A DNA stretch of 64,000 nt. Source: Scolanthus callimorphus (taxonomy: Eukaryota; Cnidaria; Anthozoa; Actiniaria; Edwardsiidae). The DNA lies in contig CM066919.1 of the NCBI GenBank assembly GCA_033964015.1, positions 682,001 to 746,000 of the forward strand, written 5' to 3'. Below the pieces are notes generated by a model. It was not told the origin of the DNA. It did no database searches and saw only the letters and a list, made by a program, of their open reading frames with translations. The translations under genes and the position numbers were made by a program. Shown here piece after piece: positions 10,672 to 22,061 of this stretch. Each line of letters opens with the position of its first letter. Within the stretch, counting starts at the first letter, position 1.

Positions 10672-11766
10672 TAATAATATGTTAAAACCGTACCGGATTA
10701 AAATTCCTTTTAGCGCAATATCTCAAGGAAACATTGATAAAAATTGTGTGAGGTTTCATTTCGTTGGGAAAATGGCGAGTAAGTAATAAATTGCGGAAGA
10801 AGTTTGCACGCGCTTTGAAGTTTTTCCAGATAACACTGATTTGCATAGCAACGCTTTGAGCAAAATTATTCATCCTACGAATTCTCGATCTTTAAACTGT
10901 CCACTGCATGGGATATTGTCATCTTTCTTCATAATGTCTGATTGATTATAAGGCGCCATTATTTCTGGTGCAGGGAAATATAAAGGAAAAAACAAATGCT
11001 CTCACTCCTGTTGCTATGCTCCGTTTTAGTCCGTCTTCTAAAGTTGAATACTAATTTGTCTCTTGAATCAATTAAATTGGTGCTTGGACGTAGTGCGCAG
11101 AAGCGCACTTAATCAGCTCATTAACTCGGTTCGTAACTAACGTGACTTTATTTATCCCTCAAGTACTCGAAGAAATGTTTTCCTTTCAGTAAGTTTTTAG
11201 CCTACGAAAATATCCGAAATCCGGTCTTTCTGTAAATTAAAATATGGTTTCAAAACTGTCGTATCTAGGAAAACACCGACGTTCCTCTTGAGAGACGGGA
11301 CCCCCTTGGAATTGAGTTGGCTCACCAACTCAATAAAATCTCCCATCTCTTTTGCGTTGCTTGTTTGGCCTGTTCCCCTGTGACTGGGAGTAGGCTGGAA
11401 GCGGTGCTTTTCAAGAGTCCTTGGTTAGGGCTCAAAAGTCAATAGAAACGTGCTCACTCATCGAAATGTGTGCGTATCTGTGAGCTTTCATGGATATGCC
11501 ACACAAGAAAGCTTTACAAAGAGAAAGAATATATGTAGTTGGTAGATGGCGATATCTTTGGAATTTGCATTTAAAACACTGTTACCTAACGTGTGCCACT
11601 CAGCAATCAAAAGTTACCTGGCATCAGTTCAATCCTGTATATATTGCTGTATTTGCTATACACTTTATCTGACATTGTTCAAAGCCGTAGGAGCTTTGAA
11701 AGCTCCTACGGGCTGATGTGCAGCTCATCTGCCGGGGCAGGCAAGCTCAGGACGAATCAACTACTA

Positions 11767-12190
11767 CAACAGGGGCGGATGCAGGCTTTTGAAAAGGAGG
11801 GGGGATGCGTGTTTGGTCCGAGGAGCCGGATTTGCCATTTGGGTTGCTAAAACCTTCTCTTTAGGCCTGCATTCTGTGCATTTTGACCTTTCTCCATTTT
11901 AAACCATTTTGAAACAATAGGGAAAATAAAATTTCAACCCTAAAAGATACCAATCTAGGTGTGGTCAACAATAATTTTTACCCCTAAAGATACTATTTTC
12001 AACATGACTCTCAAATTCCAGCCACGATCGCGCAAGAAAACGGCTGAGAATACAGCGTACCAGCACTGGCGTCTCGCATTTTTGCCGCGAACACCCTAAA
12101 ATATACCTTTCTTTTGGAAAATTGGCCTGTCTGGGGACTTCCAAGTATGCAGGGATGGTTATTAGACCCCCTCCCCCCCCCCCAAGAGGG
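11767..12190. repeat. Degenerate poly-G/poly-C MITE related to the CCCTAAAARATACC family
   Basis: Contains CCCTAAAAGATACC, CCCCTAAAGATAC and CCCTAAAATATACC spaced through 12.0 kb, and a C-rich end at 12168-12183 facing a G-rich start near 11798. Termini are too decayed to fix boundaries. Confidence 0.4.
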
Positions 12191-12196
12191 CGGACC

Positions 12197-12284
12197 CTCA
12201 CGTTACGTGATTAGTTCCTAGTTTCTGTCATAACCTGCCCCTCACGTTACGTGATTAGTACCTAGTTTCTGTCATGACCTGCTG
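12197..12284. repeat. Two tandem copies of a 44-bp unit
   Basis: TCACGTTACGTGATTAG begins each unit, followed by CCTAGTTTCTGTCAT; the copies differ at about three positions. The ACGTTACGT core is a near palindrome. Confidence 0.8.
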
Positions 12285-12289
12285 TGTTG

Positions 12290-13320
12290 GTGTGCTTCAT
12301 TCCCCCAGCCCCTTTACCACACATTCTGTAGTTGTTCTGTCATGGGAGGGATGCAATCCCGATGTAAAGGGCGTGGGGTTCGCAACTCGAAGTGTTTCTT
12401 TAGTCGTCCTCTGTCTAGGCAGATCAACTGTCTTTTAAGCATATTGCCACGAGAAAGCTTCTAGTGTTAGGTTTTATATTTGCTCTTTTATTTTGAGTTA
12501 TCATAGAAGGACAGAGAAAAAAAATGGAATCACCAGGTTTAGAAACGTCTGGAGCGTTGGAAAAAGGTTTTGCTACGTATTTCTTTAGACTGGGATGCGA
12601 AAACATGAAATTTCTTAGTTTATTGGGTTCTTAGTTTATTGCCATGCCGTGGACGGACATAGGGGACGAGCCTATCAAGCCTATTTTTTAGGGGGCAGGA
12701 GGGGTACTGCCCTTGTCGCTGTACAGGGTACATAAATTCGCCACTTTTTCTAGAAAAGATTATTCGCCACGTGGCGAAATTTACGTTTTTATACTAGGCC
12801 AGGATATAATTATGCAGTGTGAATTTTCACAGATTCTCTAGAACAGGTTTCCCCTCTAGACTCAGCGGCACACATACCTAGGCAAAATTCCCTTCGCGAA
12901 ATTCACCTACACCCTCACAAAATTTTGATGCCCAATACAGAATCTGAATTGCCTTGCTTTAATCTCAGCCACTATACTTTCTATTCTGAGTTATTAATAT
13001 TAGGTAGAGAGACGGGTAGTTCTCGCACGAGTGCCACCATCAAAACAACTCAGCAAAAAACGTATTTAATCGCCATCGTTATTCTTTTTAGAAAAAAAAG
13101 CGTCTCGGAGACAATCTTTCAAATGTCCTTTGACGACCTATAGGCTTATTTATAAATACTTTTTATATATAAAGTAACAGGCACCCTGTAAAAGTTAACA
13201 TTCAAGTTTCCAAACAAGAGGCGCGTTGGCTCGAACATCCACGGTACCAACAGTCACGTTAGCTTAGGCTTAAGCACACATGCTTTAGAATTATCCAGCA
13301 AAATTACTTTCCAAATCAGT
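12290..13320. other. No recognisable gene
   Basis: No supported coding region or repeat boundary. A small palindrome CGCCACGTGGCG near 12766 is the only structure noted. Confidence 0.5.
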
Positions 13321-14127
13321 GCTTATGCTTATGGAGTTGAATTTATTTATTTAGAACGCGAATTTTGAGTGCTGCGTTTGATTTTCAATTGAATCCGGGC
13401 GCGCGTCACTGTGTACGTGTAGCATTCTTGAACGATAGTGCATTTGCAGTCTATACATTACAAAAGAAACACCAAATCGCGAGCACAAATAACCAGGTTA
13501 CTTTCTGATTAAATTTCCAGTTAGTGAAATGCATTTAAGAGGCAAACATATTAATGTTTTCAAATTTATCAAGCAATATTATGGAGCAATAACATGACAA
13601 TGAGCCTATTCATGTGGAACTTTTGAGATGAAGTGGGTATCAAAACTTGTGAAATTATATGTTAAAACCGTACCGGATTAAAATTCATTATAGTACATAA
13701 TCTCAAGGAAACATTGATAACAATTGTGTGAGGTTTCATTTCGTTGGGAAAATGCCGAATAAGTCATAAATTGCGGAAGAAGTTTGCACGCGCTTTGAAG
13801 TTTTTCCAGATAACACTGATTTGCATAGCAACGCTTTGAGCAAAATTATTCATCCTACGAATTGTCGATCTTTAAACTGTCCATTGCATGGGATATTGTC
13901 ATCTTTCTTCATAATGTCTGAATAATTAAAAGGCGCTATTATTTCTGTTGCAGGGAAATATAAAGGAAAAAACAAATGCTCTCACTCCTGTTGCTATGCT
14001 CCGTTTTAGTCTCCCGTCTAAAGTTGAATACTAATTTGTCTCTTGAATCAATTAAATTGGTGCTTGAACGTAATGCGCAAGCGCGCACTTAGTCTCCTCA
14101 TTTAATAACTTGGTTCGTAACTAATGT
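13321..14127. repeat. Second copy of the interior of the 8474-11625 element, without the PIF insertion
   Basis: Matches 9169-9497 joined to 10675-11140 at high identity and shows the pre-insertion site near 13655. It lacks the 430-bp terminal inverted repeats, so it is a fragment. Its right edge coincides with the start of the tandem-armed element at 14127. Confidence 0.85.
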
Positions 14128-17100
14128 GGAGCCACGCCCGATAATTGTTACTTCCAGTTTTGCAGTCATGGAATTTTTATCAGTGATATATTATTTAGAA
14201 ACAACACTTAACGTATTTTAAAAGTCTTGAAACTTAGAAGGGAGAAAGAGGAAAGGACAATCAATAATTTAACATACCGAGCCACGCCCTTTGAACGATA
14301 CTTCCAGAGATAGAAGTGCTTTGTCGAATTATTAGTAAAATGACCACAGAGAAACGATATGTGGCTAGACTATTTTGAAATTGGGCCTCTAGAATGTATT
14401 TATAGTTGTAAATAACTTGAGAGGTGGGGCCACGCCCCAATGGGTACTTCCAGTTTTACAACCATGGAGTTTATATTATCTAAAAAATATATTTCAGAAA
14501 CAACGCTAAAGTCTCTCAAAAGTCTTGAAATTTAGGACCATGACAAAGCAAAGTACATTCGGTCGATTTACACCTAGAGCCACGCCCTTTGATGGATACT
14601 TGCAGAGATAATAGTGCTGATCTAAACTGACCACTGAGAAACTATGTGAGGCCGGTCTATTTTGAAATTGAATCTTGAGAAGAGGAAACACGCCACAAAA
14701 TTGAAACGTCTAGTTTTTTAGCCGTACTACATACACTACAAATTTCAATGAAAACTTAAACAACCTTTAACAGTCACACCTCACTAAAAACAAAAATAAA
14801 TATTAAAATAAAATTCAGACACAAGAATTTTTAAAGAAAAGTAAAAAAGCATTAAAAAAGAAACTGAAACAGAGGCTCCCCATTTTCTTTCATGATACCC
14901 GGCCGTAGGCGATTTCCTTTCTTCGCTATATGTTGTTTGGCTTCGTATGTTTTCCTTTCTTCATTGAACATGAGTTTGACAGATGGAAAAGATCATGTTT
15001 TGCAGAGAAATGAAAATTGCTAATAAAATTATATAATTGAATAGCAGCTGACCGTCAAGTGTCAAAATACCCAAAATAACTCATTTTAGATCAGGCGCGG
15101 GTTGTTCAAAGGTGGATTAAATTTAAACCAGGTTTAGTTCTGAGCAAAACCATCGAGTCACCATGGTAATTAATCCTGGATTAGTGCTAAACCACTTTCG
15201 AGCAACCGGACCCAGGGTAGCAGTTAAATCGCACTTAGACAAGAAAAAAGTTGAAAATTTGGTCCAAAAATTATAAAAAATTGGGCAGTAATAAAAATGT
15301 GTTCAATAGACCTCAGTTTACAAGTGGCATCAGTGACAAAGCGGAGTGTCACAAATTTAAAATCTAAAAAGCACGTCATTAGTGTACAATATTCGGTCAA
15401 CGCTGACGGGGATCATCGAAAGGACATACAGAAGAAGTATTAAAACTGGCCAATAAGAAACTATATCTGGCCATACTATTTGAAATTGGTATAAAGAATA
15501 CATTTTGTGTTCCACGTAATTAGAGACTTCGAGCCACGCCCGACATGGGCACATAAGCTTAGTATTTATGAATCGTCCCCTTATCAGGTGGCAGGCCTTA
15601 GCTAGGGAATAAACAGACATCCTTTTTCAGCACAATCCAACACTGAAGAGAAGTGGTTAATTACTCGAGACACCATGTTTGACCTGACTTGGTACTATAA
15701 CTTGCTTTTCGAAACTATGTAGTCTCAAATCAACACGCTCGGGGTTACACACAGTTCTCGTTGGCGGAAACATCTGATAGTTTCTTAATGTCGGGACATG
15801 TCAAGAACAATCGGATATTGTTTCAGCAGGGAGGGCAAAGGAGAGTCTCAATCATTGAATCAGCATCGACTTTCACGCCAAAAAGAAGAAATGGAGTAAA
15901 GGAAAATACTACTGTTCGGGACTTAAAGACCCATCATCAACCCAATAGCCATCGCGCGCCCCGTTTTCTTTTCCTTTTCAAATTGATATTGTTTTTCGGC
16001 TGCTTTGATTGACTAATAGCCCGAAGAGGCTGTCGTTTGATGATGAGGCTTTACGGTTATTCAGGTATTTTTAGTTTGTCCTTCCCGAGACGAATTTCGC
16101 TATTGAAAGTTTTGTCACATTCTCTCTCGCTATCAGTTGTTATATTCCTCAGGTACGAAAGTCCTTAAAGTGGTCATGTACCAGATTTCTATGCTATGTA
16201 CATTGGATAGAACCTCCAAACTAGCTGTGATGTCCTTGTTACTGCACTTATCGGGAAGTTCCCTCGCAGATTTTCCCCAAAACAGTTATTTCCTTCAATA
16301 GCGCGATAAAGCCCACTCTTTCGCTTCTGGACAGGAATACTGTCTGTTGGAAGGGGTCTGATTTTGACGCAATATTTCGCCGTTTCAACTCCAACTCTTA
16401 ACTAAAAGGGAATGGTCCTGTGTGTATAATGGTTGGTTTTAGTTCCTTTATTACCGTCCTAAATTTGAGGATGTCAGTTTCTGTTTTTAAAAAAAGATGA
16501 TTCAAGATGATAAATTCCATGCCTGCAAAACTGGAAACATTTATTTTATGGTGTGGCTCCACCTCTCGAGCTAAATGGAATGCTAAACACATTCTATGTG
16601 GCAAATTTCAAACAACACCGACCACACGCAGTTTCTCAGTGGCCATTTTGGTAATAATTGTATTCAGTACTATGATATCTGTAAATACTAATCAAGGCGT
16701 GGCTCTGTGCGTATAATGGCTGATTGTACTTTCCCTTGTCACTGTTTTAAGTTTCATGACTTTTGAAAAACGTTTAGAGTTGTTTCTAAAAGATCTTCAA
16801 AATGAATTCCATGGTTGAAAAGCTAGAAGATCCACTTTGGGGCGTGGCTCCACCTTTCAAGGCACTTGCAGTGGTGAATACATCCTATGTACCAATTTCA
16901 AAATAGTCTTGCCACATACAGTTATCTGAGGTGGTTTTATATAAAATTGTATCCGGCACTATTATCTCTGCAAGTATACATCAAAGGGCGTGTCCCTTGT
17001 GCATATTCACCGAATGTCCATTGCTTTATCATGGTCCTAAGTTTCAAGACTTTTGAGAGACGTTCAGTGTTGTTTCTAAAAATACATATTTCAGATATTT

Positions 17101-17555
17101 AAATTCCATTGTCGCAAAGCTGGAAGTATCCATTTTAGGGCGTACCTCCACCTATATTTCTTGCATTGCTTAAGACATTCTTTGTGCCAAATTTCAAAAT
17201 CATCTAGCCTCAAACAGTTTCTCTGTGGTAATTTTACGTATAATTGGATAGAGCACTACTATCCCTGGAAGTATTCATCAAAGGGCGTGGCTCTGTATGT
17301 GTGATGATTGACCGTCCCTTGCTTAATCACTGTCCTAAGTTTCACGGCTTTTGGTAAACGTTAACTATTGTTTTAAAAATTGTTTACGATAATTAATTCC
17401 ATGGCTATAAAACTGGAAGTATCCATTTTGGGGCGTGGCTCCACTTCTAGAAATGTTCAGCTTATGAAACTCTATCAGTCTGCCAAATTTCATGCTTGTT
17501 TCCCTAATTTGCACAATTGACCATAAATCATGCACCATTTTCCTGTACTATAGCG
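14127..17555. mobile_element. Large inverted repeat with tandem ~290-bp units (family T1, copy 1)
   Basis: The left arm has units beginning GAGCCACGCCC at about 14131, 14279 and 14428, with further ones near 14577 and 15532, most followed by ACTTCCAG. The right arm carries the reverse-complement units (GGGCGTGGCTCCAC) near 16553, 16845, 17137 and 17430, a spacing of about 292 bp. The right terminus (CTGCCAA..TTTCATGCTT, then TTTTCCTGTACTA) matches the right terminus of 46683-51021. The left terminus is missing. Short palindromic MITE 15096-15213 sits inside. No transposase frame found. Confidence 0.75.
15096..15213. repeat. Short palindromic MITE (GGTTGTTC...GAGCAACC), copy 1
   Basis: Imperfect terminal inverted repeat: GCGGGTTGTTCAAAGGTGG faces CCACTTTCGAGCAACCGG. 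The interior contains CATCGAGTCACCATGGTAAT. A second copy lies at 18993-19116 with about 90% identity by eye. Confidence 0.8.
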
Positions 17556-17595
17556 AGCGTGCGCGAAAAAAGGTAACCGTAACTTGTATACTCAC

Positions 17596-17775
17596 GAAGA
17601 CAAGAAGGTAACGCTCCACTCCATTGTCCATTTGCATCACAGGACATGATACCAGAGTCGCTATAAGTCATGCGATAGCCTGCGTTACAATTGTAGGTTA
17701 CTTCGCTCCCAATCGTAAAGTTAGTCCCCTCAAATGAACCATGATCAATGATTCCCGGTTCATCACAGTTAATAG
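17596..17775 (-). CDS. Internal exon of a host gene: sushi/CCP domain
   Basis: The minus strand shows a splice acceptor (pyrimidine-rich, then TTACAG at 17776-17781) and a donor (GTGAGT at 17590-17595) bounding 180 bp in phase 1-1. The 59 full codons read INCDEPGIIDHGSF...NAGY...CDANGQW...PSCL: four cysteines at C3, C29, C45 and C58 and tryptophan W51, the classic complement-control (sushi) pattern with C1-C3 and C2-C4 disulfides. Such domains bind protein or carbohydrate ligands outside the cell. One sushi domain per symmetric phase-1 exon is typical of shuffled extracellular modules. No stops or frameshifts, so it is probably functional. It shares strand and phase with the fibronectin-II exon at 33631-33792, suggesting one gene. 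Confidence 0.85.
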
Positions 17776-17779
17776 CTGT

Positions 17780-18570
17780 AACGAGAAGGCAGCATGAAAG
17801 GATGTTATCACATGCAAGGGACGTTTCTGATTGGATAAAATGTTCTCGCCTAAACTCCTGCCTTAGCTACGCGCGCGTTTGAGGCAAAGGAAGTCCGTAA
17901 TGTGAATAAAGTACGAATTAGTAGTGATAACAAAGTCGTGCAAACAATAGTCAATTTTGTATGAAAACAAAATAGAGGGATAGAAAGGTTCTGCTGAGTG
18001 CATGCATCAGTCGAACCTTGAAGATATCTATTTTATTTCATCTTTTTAGTGTTAGGCCTACTCCGGGTCGTTAAAAAATCGCATTTAAACGCTTTGAAAT
18101 ATGCAAAATAACCTAATAAAAAGGTGACTCCCACAAAATGAAAGGCGTTTTTCAGACATTTTTTAACTCGCTCGTGTCGCGTCAAAAATGATCGGATATT
18201 TTTTAGCTCTGGATATGCTCAACCTGGACTATTGGTACTTTCAACTATTTGTTCGAATTTATTTTTAAGAGCTGCACTTGCTTATGCGAGCCGATATTCT
18301 AACAGTGGTAGGATCATTGAGCGAACTCCAGAGTTGATAGTTTGCAGTTTTATAGTGTCGCTGTGTCGCTGTGTTGAGTTCGACGAGCGCTAAAAATGTA
18401 CCTACGAGAAATTTAAAAAAAAAATGCCCTTATCTAGTCCTTTAGTACCTAAATAAACTACTACTAGCATTTGTCACCTCTTACTCTTTATATATGTTCT
18501 AGAAGGCTGCAAACTGCAAAATTCAGAACCATTCGGTGATCCACAAATATCCCGCGATTTTTCCACAAAA
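17780..18570. other. Intron-like spacer, nothing recognised
   Basis: Contains the acceptor-side intron of the sushi exon; no repeats or coding motifs that I can support. Confidence 0.5.
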
Positions 18571-18571
18571 A

Positions 18572-18980
18572 TCATGGTCGCTTGCTCAAACAAACCTCAC
18601 AGAATAAAAGTACAGCTATACTTTTTTCCTGGAAATCAACCCTTTTCTGAATGATATAAATGCGAATCTTTTCAGCCTCGTCGATATTCGGCCTGAAATT
18701 CACGTCAGGTACGACTCCCGACTCCGTGGTAAAAACAAACCGTTGTGGCGTTTTTGCTCCCGTCCAAGGGGTGGGCCAGACAGTTTCGCAGACTATAAGG
18801 ACAAGTGGTGAGAGACTGAGACATTCTTCTCGATTCTTCATGAGAACTTTCACCTTCAGAATCATCAGACTCTGAGCTTTCATCCACCGAATCATCATCA
18901 GATTCTACGGGCTTTTCACTGTCTTGACTGCTAACGTACTCATCATCAGAATAATTATTTTTCATATCCATATCTCTAAT
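18572..18980 (-). pseudogene. Acidic N-terminal fragment of an unrecognised transposase-like gene
   Basis: Two overlapping minus-strand frames join naturally near 18790-18830. The first gives a serine/aspartate-rich acidic stretch (SDDEYVSSQDSEKP, DDDSVDESSESDDS); the second gives WPTPWTGAKTPQRFVF and GVVPDVNFRPNIDE. An acidic N-terminus followed by a tryptophan-rich motif is common at the start of piggyBac-type transposases, but I cannot confirm the family. A frameshift and lack of any catalytic domain mark it as a remnant. The short MITE at 18993-19116 abuts its 5' side. Confidence 0.3.
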
Positions 18981-18992
18981 GTACACCTCTGG

Positions 18993-19116
18993 CGCGGGTT
19001 GTTCAAAGGTGGATTAAATTTAAACCAGAACCAGGTTTAGTTCTGAACAAAACCATCGAGTCACCATGGTAATTACTCATGGATTAGTCCTAAACCACTT
19101 TCAAGCAACCGGACCC
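18993..19116. repeat. Short palindromic MITE, copy 2
   Basis: Same element as 15096-15213, with a 6-bp tandem duplication (AACCAG repeated) near the left end. Ends GGCGCGGGTTGTTCAAAGG and CCACTTTCAAGCAACCGG. Confidence 0.8.
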
Positions 19117-19342
19117 TGAGTGTCAAAGATAAAGTGTGCTTCGCTTAGCTGTTCATCTCCGTTTTATATATTTTCTAGAAAGGGTGGTTGGTTACCAACA
19201 TACCAAAGTATTCTATGTTTACGGTTCCGAGCAAAAGCATTCATCGTTCCTGATTCTTGAGTACATGCTCTGCGCATGTACTGCTACTGTGCGGCCACGT
19301 TTTTCAAAGCTCTGTACTAGTTTGAGAAGTTATCAATGAATT

Positions 19343-20173
19343 ATGCCTCCGAAGACTGGTTTAACTGTGAAACAGCTACAAAAACAAAATTTTAATTTGC
19401 AAAAAGAAATGGAAAATTGAGAGATGAATTTTGTAGCCTGCAAGAGACTCTGAAAGAACACGAGGCGGCTGCCAGTAATGGCGGCCAGTCACCGGACAGA
19501 GAAACCTTGGCGTCTCTTGAATTCATGGGACAGGAATATGATGACTTAAATACGTTCCGGACAAAGGCGAAGAAAGACCTAGCGGCGATGAACGGTCGCC
19601 TGCAATCTCTTAGTGGCAAAGTGGACGAAAGTCAACCATGCTAGATGAGCTAGTAAACTACAGTTATGGGTTCAATGTTAAATTGATTGGGGTCCTAGAG
19701 CTCGATCCAGATTCTAAAGAATCAGCGAAAGATACGTCTAAACTTTGTATCAAGATCTTTAATAAGATGGGAGCCGACGTGGCGTTAAGCGACATCGACA
19801 TAGCACATAGGGTCCCAAGTCGATCATCGGATACAAGTCATCCAAAACCAATAATCTGTAAATTGTGAGGCGCCTTACTAAAGAGGAGGTAATGTCTCGT
19901 CGTAAAGGAATTTCTAGTGTTGGTCCTGCTGACGTTGGGCTAAGCGACTCTGTAACCTTCGGCAATGCAGTACTTTTGGATCATCTTCCTCCGAAAACCC
20001 AAACGCTCCTTCACGAAGCCAAGAAATTCAAAGAGAGGTTCAGTTATGCGTTTTGCTGGGCCAAAAACGCTAACGTGTATCTCCGACATGATGAGAGTAG
20101 CCAAGTCATTAAGATCAATAACTTAAAATACCTGCAGGATCTCACTCAAGACGAGCTCGAGTCCCAAACATAG
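19343..20173 (+). pseudogene. LINE ORF1 protein remnant (RNA-binding, L1/L2-like)
   Basis: Starts with ATG at 19343 (MPPKTGLTVKQLQ), a coiled-coil-like N-terminus rich in K/Q/E, then a region resembling the RRM-like domain of LINE ORF1 proteins (KLIGVLELDP, SKLCIKIFNKMGADV, DIDIAHRVPSRS, PKPIICK) and a C-terminal domain (TLLHEAKKFKERF, YAFCWAKNANVYLR). In-frame stops occur near 19419 and 19866, and the frame changes near 19640, so it is a pseudogene. ORF1 proteins coat LINE RNA. An endonuclease remnant follows at 20261, keeping the usual ORF1-ORF2 order. Confidence 0.75.
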
Positions 20174-20260
20174 ATAAGTAAACGTATTTATTATTTATCA
20201 GATATAAACATTATTCATTCAATTCTACGGTACGAAATGTAATAACGCCTCTTACGTGAC

Positions 20261-20938
20261 TTGCCTTACCATGGCGTAAACTTGCTTACCGCTCATGGCC
20301 AATTTAATAATCTTATCAATATGAAGATTCCTACAAAAAAGTATTTAGAACGACTCCCTAGCTTTCATGACCTTGATTTGTTTGATTTAAATAGCAATAA
20401 CGGCATTGATCCAGACTTAAATAATATTTACAAACCCATTCGCTGTAGATACTATTCTCCAGCTTCATTTATGTCAGCCAGACCCAAAAACAACAAAGCA
20501 CATTTTTCTCTTTTGCATACTAATATCAGTAGCCTGAAACAAAATTTTGAAAACTTACAAACTCATCTTCTAAGTGAACTTGATTTTAATTTTAGTATCA
20601 TTGGATTATCAGAAACTAGAATTTATAATAGCACAACTTCTGACTCTATCCCCAAGCTACCTAGTTATAATTTCGAATTTGTTCCAACACCTCTTTCTGC
20701 TGGAGGCGTTGGCATGTACATAGATGAGAATCTGAGTTATACTGTTGTTGAAAAAGTGGCTAATGAAGCATTTCAGGCTCTCTGGGTTCAATTAGAAGTC
20801 TCGCACAAGAAAAATGTGCTTTCTTGTGTAATCTATAGACAACACAATTCGCCTGAATGTTTTCTTGATTATTTCGAAGAGGCGCTTGAGCGTTTTAGCG
20901 TTACGGGAAAACCAATATCAATAGGCATTTCTCTACTT
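20261..20938 (+). pseudogene. LINE ORF2 apurinic-endonuclease domain, truncated
   Basis: Reads LLHTNISSLKQNFENL, FSIIGLSETRI, GGVGMYIDENL and LSCVIYRQH, which are the characteristic N-terminal blocks of APE-type LINE endonucleases (the metal-binding E in SETR is visible). The similarity stops near 20938, before the GDxN and SDH motifs and before any reverse transcriptase. Later codons to 21049 belong to unrelated sequence. It nicks target DNA to prime reverse transcription in intact elements. With the ORF1 remnant upstream this is one LINE copy that lost its 3' two thirds. Confidence 0.75.
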
Positions 20939-21206
20939 TTTAACTCGTGGGTTACTATGGTAACCCCGAGTTGTAGTGGGGACCCGATGTCACTCACTCC
21001 TATGTTAGCTCTCGAAACTCCTTTGTTAGCTCATTCGACATTAGCATAATTTATGTTGATTAAGTTATGTGTTCATTTTACCTACCCCTCCCCTCGAAAC
21101 ATTCGCTTTTCTTTTCCCTTCCCCATCCACTTTGCCGTCGATCACCCATCCATTTACTAACCTTGCCGGATCGTGCTTAACTTTAAAAGATTGCCCGAGT
21201 CACGAA

Positions 21207-21280
21207 TGATTACGTCACGAAGTCCCCGTGGCGCAGTTGGTAAGCACCAACTGCGCCACGGGGACTTCGTGACGTAATCA
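21207..21280. repeat. Perfect 35-bp-arm palindrome carrying tRNA box A
   Basis: Arms 21207-21241 and 21246-21280 are exact reverse complements around a 4-base spacer (AAGC). Each arm contains GTCCCCGTGGCGCAGTTGGT, whose TGGCGCAGTTGG fits the polymerase III box A consensus TRGCNNAGYNGG at the 5' end of a tRNA. No box B or cloverleaf follows, so this is not a tRNA gene. It looks like a tRNA-derived SINE head duplicated head to head. Confidence 0.8.
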
Positions 21281-21421
21281 CTCAGGAAAAACTGATTATA
21301 TGTGTCAAACGTCCCAGGGTTTGGTTGGTTCTCTGTCTCACAAGTTCACTGTGTTTTGAAAGGCTTAAAATTACTCTTACGTTGTTAAGTTGACTATGTA
21401 CGAATTCGAACAATATTCGAC

Positions 21422-21496
21422 CGATGTGAATGCTCTCATGACCGTGAGATACGAATCTCCGATGTGAATGCACATGACCGTGAGATACGAATCTCC
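21422..21496. repeat. Two tandem copies of a ~37-bp unit
   Basis: CGATGTGAATGC followed by CATGACCGTGAGATACGA occurs twice in a row with a 2-bp length difference. GTTCACTG fragments are also repeated nearby at 21345 and 21528-21556. Confidence 0.75.
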
Positions 21497-21499
21497 CAA

Positions 21500-22060
21500 A
21501 CTTCGCCGGCAAACTTCAGGTTCACTCAGTTCACTGTCTCGCAAGTTCACTGTTCACTGGACTTATATCTTCCCTAAAGCCGAAAATCACGACTTTTACT
21601 CATCGAACATTGTTATTGGTGATGCTAATGTATTTGCCAATGAATCGTATCCCGTCAACGGTTTCAGTTCGCGGCTTGAAATTACTCTTACTACGAGACT
21701 CGTGTTTTAAAGTGCCGAGAATCTGCCAGCTGCCGCACTCTCGCCACTGCTAGACTGTTGTCACGCCGAAGGTTATAAAATATCTTTTTGGAATCTTAGT
21801 AGTGGTTATGGCTCATATCACTACGCGCGGCCAAATTGTAAACCGCCCTCTCTAAAACGCTCTATTTTTGCGGGCCAAATGGCAAACAGCGGGCCGCAAA
21901 TACATTTACCGCCCTCATTCTGATTGGCCGTGGTGGCGCTCTGCTGCCACGCTAGACCAATCAGATCACGCGGATACCATTTTAGTGCGAGTTTGTGGCG
22001 GGAATTCACTCGGTGAAAATTTTTCGGCGAGTTTTTCTAACTTTCTCTCGTTTCTTTATC
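21500..22060. other. Upstream of the decayed Crypton; no gene
   Basis: No coding region. Two CCAAT-type boxes in opposite orientation (ATTGG near 21921, CCAAT near 21957) precede the remnant gene and may be part of its old promoter. Confidence 0.35.
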
Positions 22061-22061
22061 G

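Larger units (their letters stand above)
8474..11625. mobile_element. DNA element with about 430-bp terminal inverted repeats
   Basis: The left arm (about 8474-8895) and right arm (about 11165-11625) are reverse complements with modest divergence. Both ends read GATGCCAGGTAACTT, and landmark motifs such as GAGTTGGTGAGCCAACTCAA and GTCGTATCTAGG occur in both. No transposase frame is seen, so the copy is non-autonomous. Long inverted repeats recall Mutator-like or fold-back elements, but no target duplication is clear. The interior contains a tandem duplication (about 9002-9330) and is interrupted by the PIF-like element 9501-10671. Confidence 0.8.

Noticed and set aside
21216..21270. tRNA gene suggested by GTCCCCGTGGCGCAGTTGGT
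   Set aside because: Only box A is present, in both orientations; no anticodon arm, no box B, no acceptor pairing apart from the palindrome.
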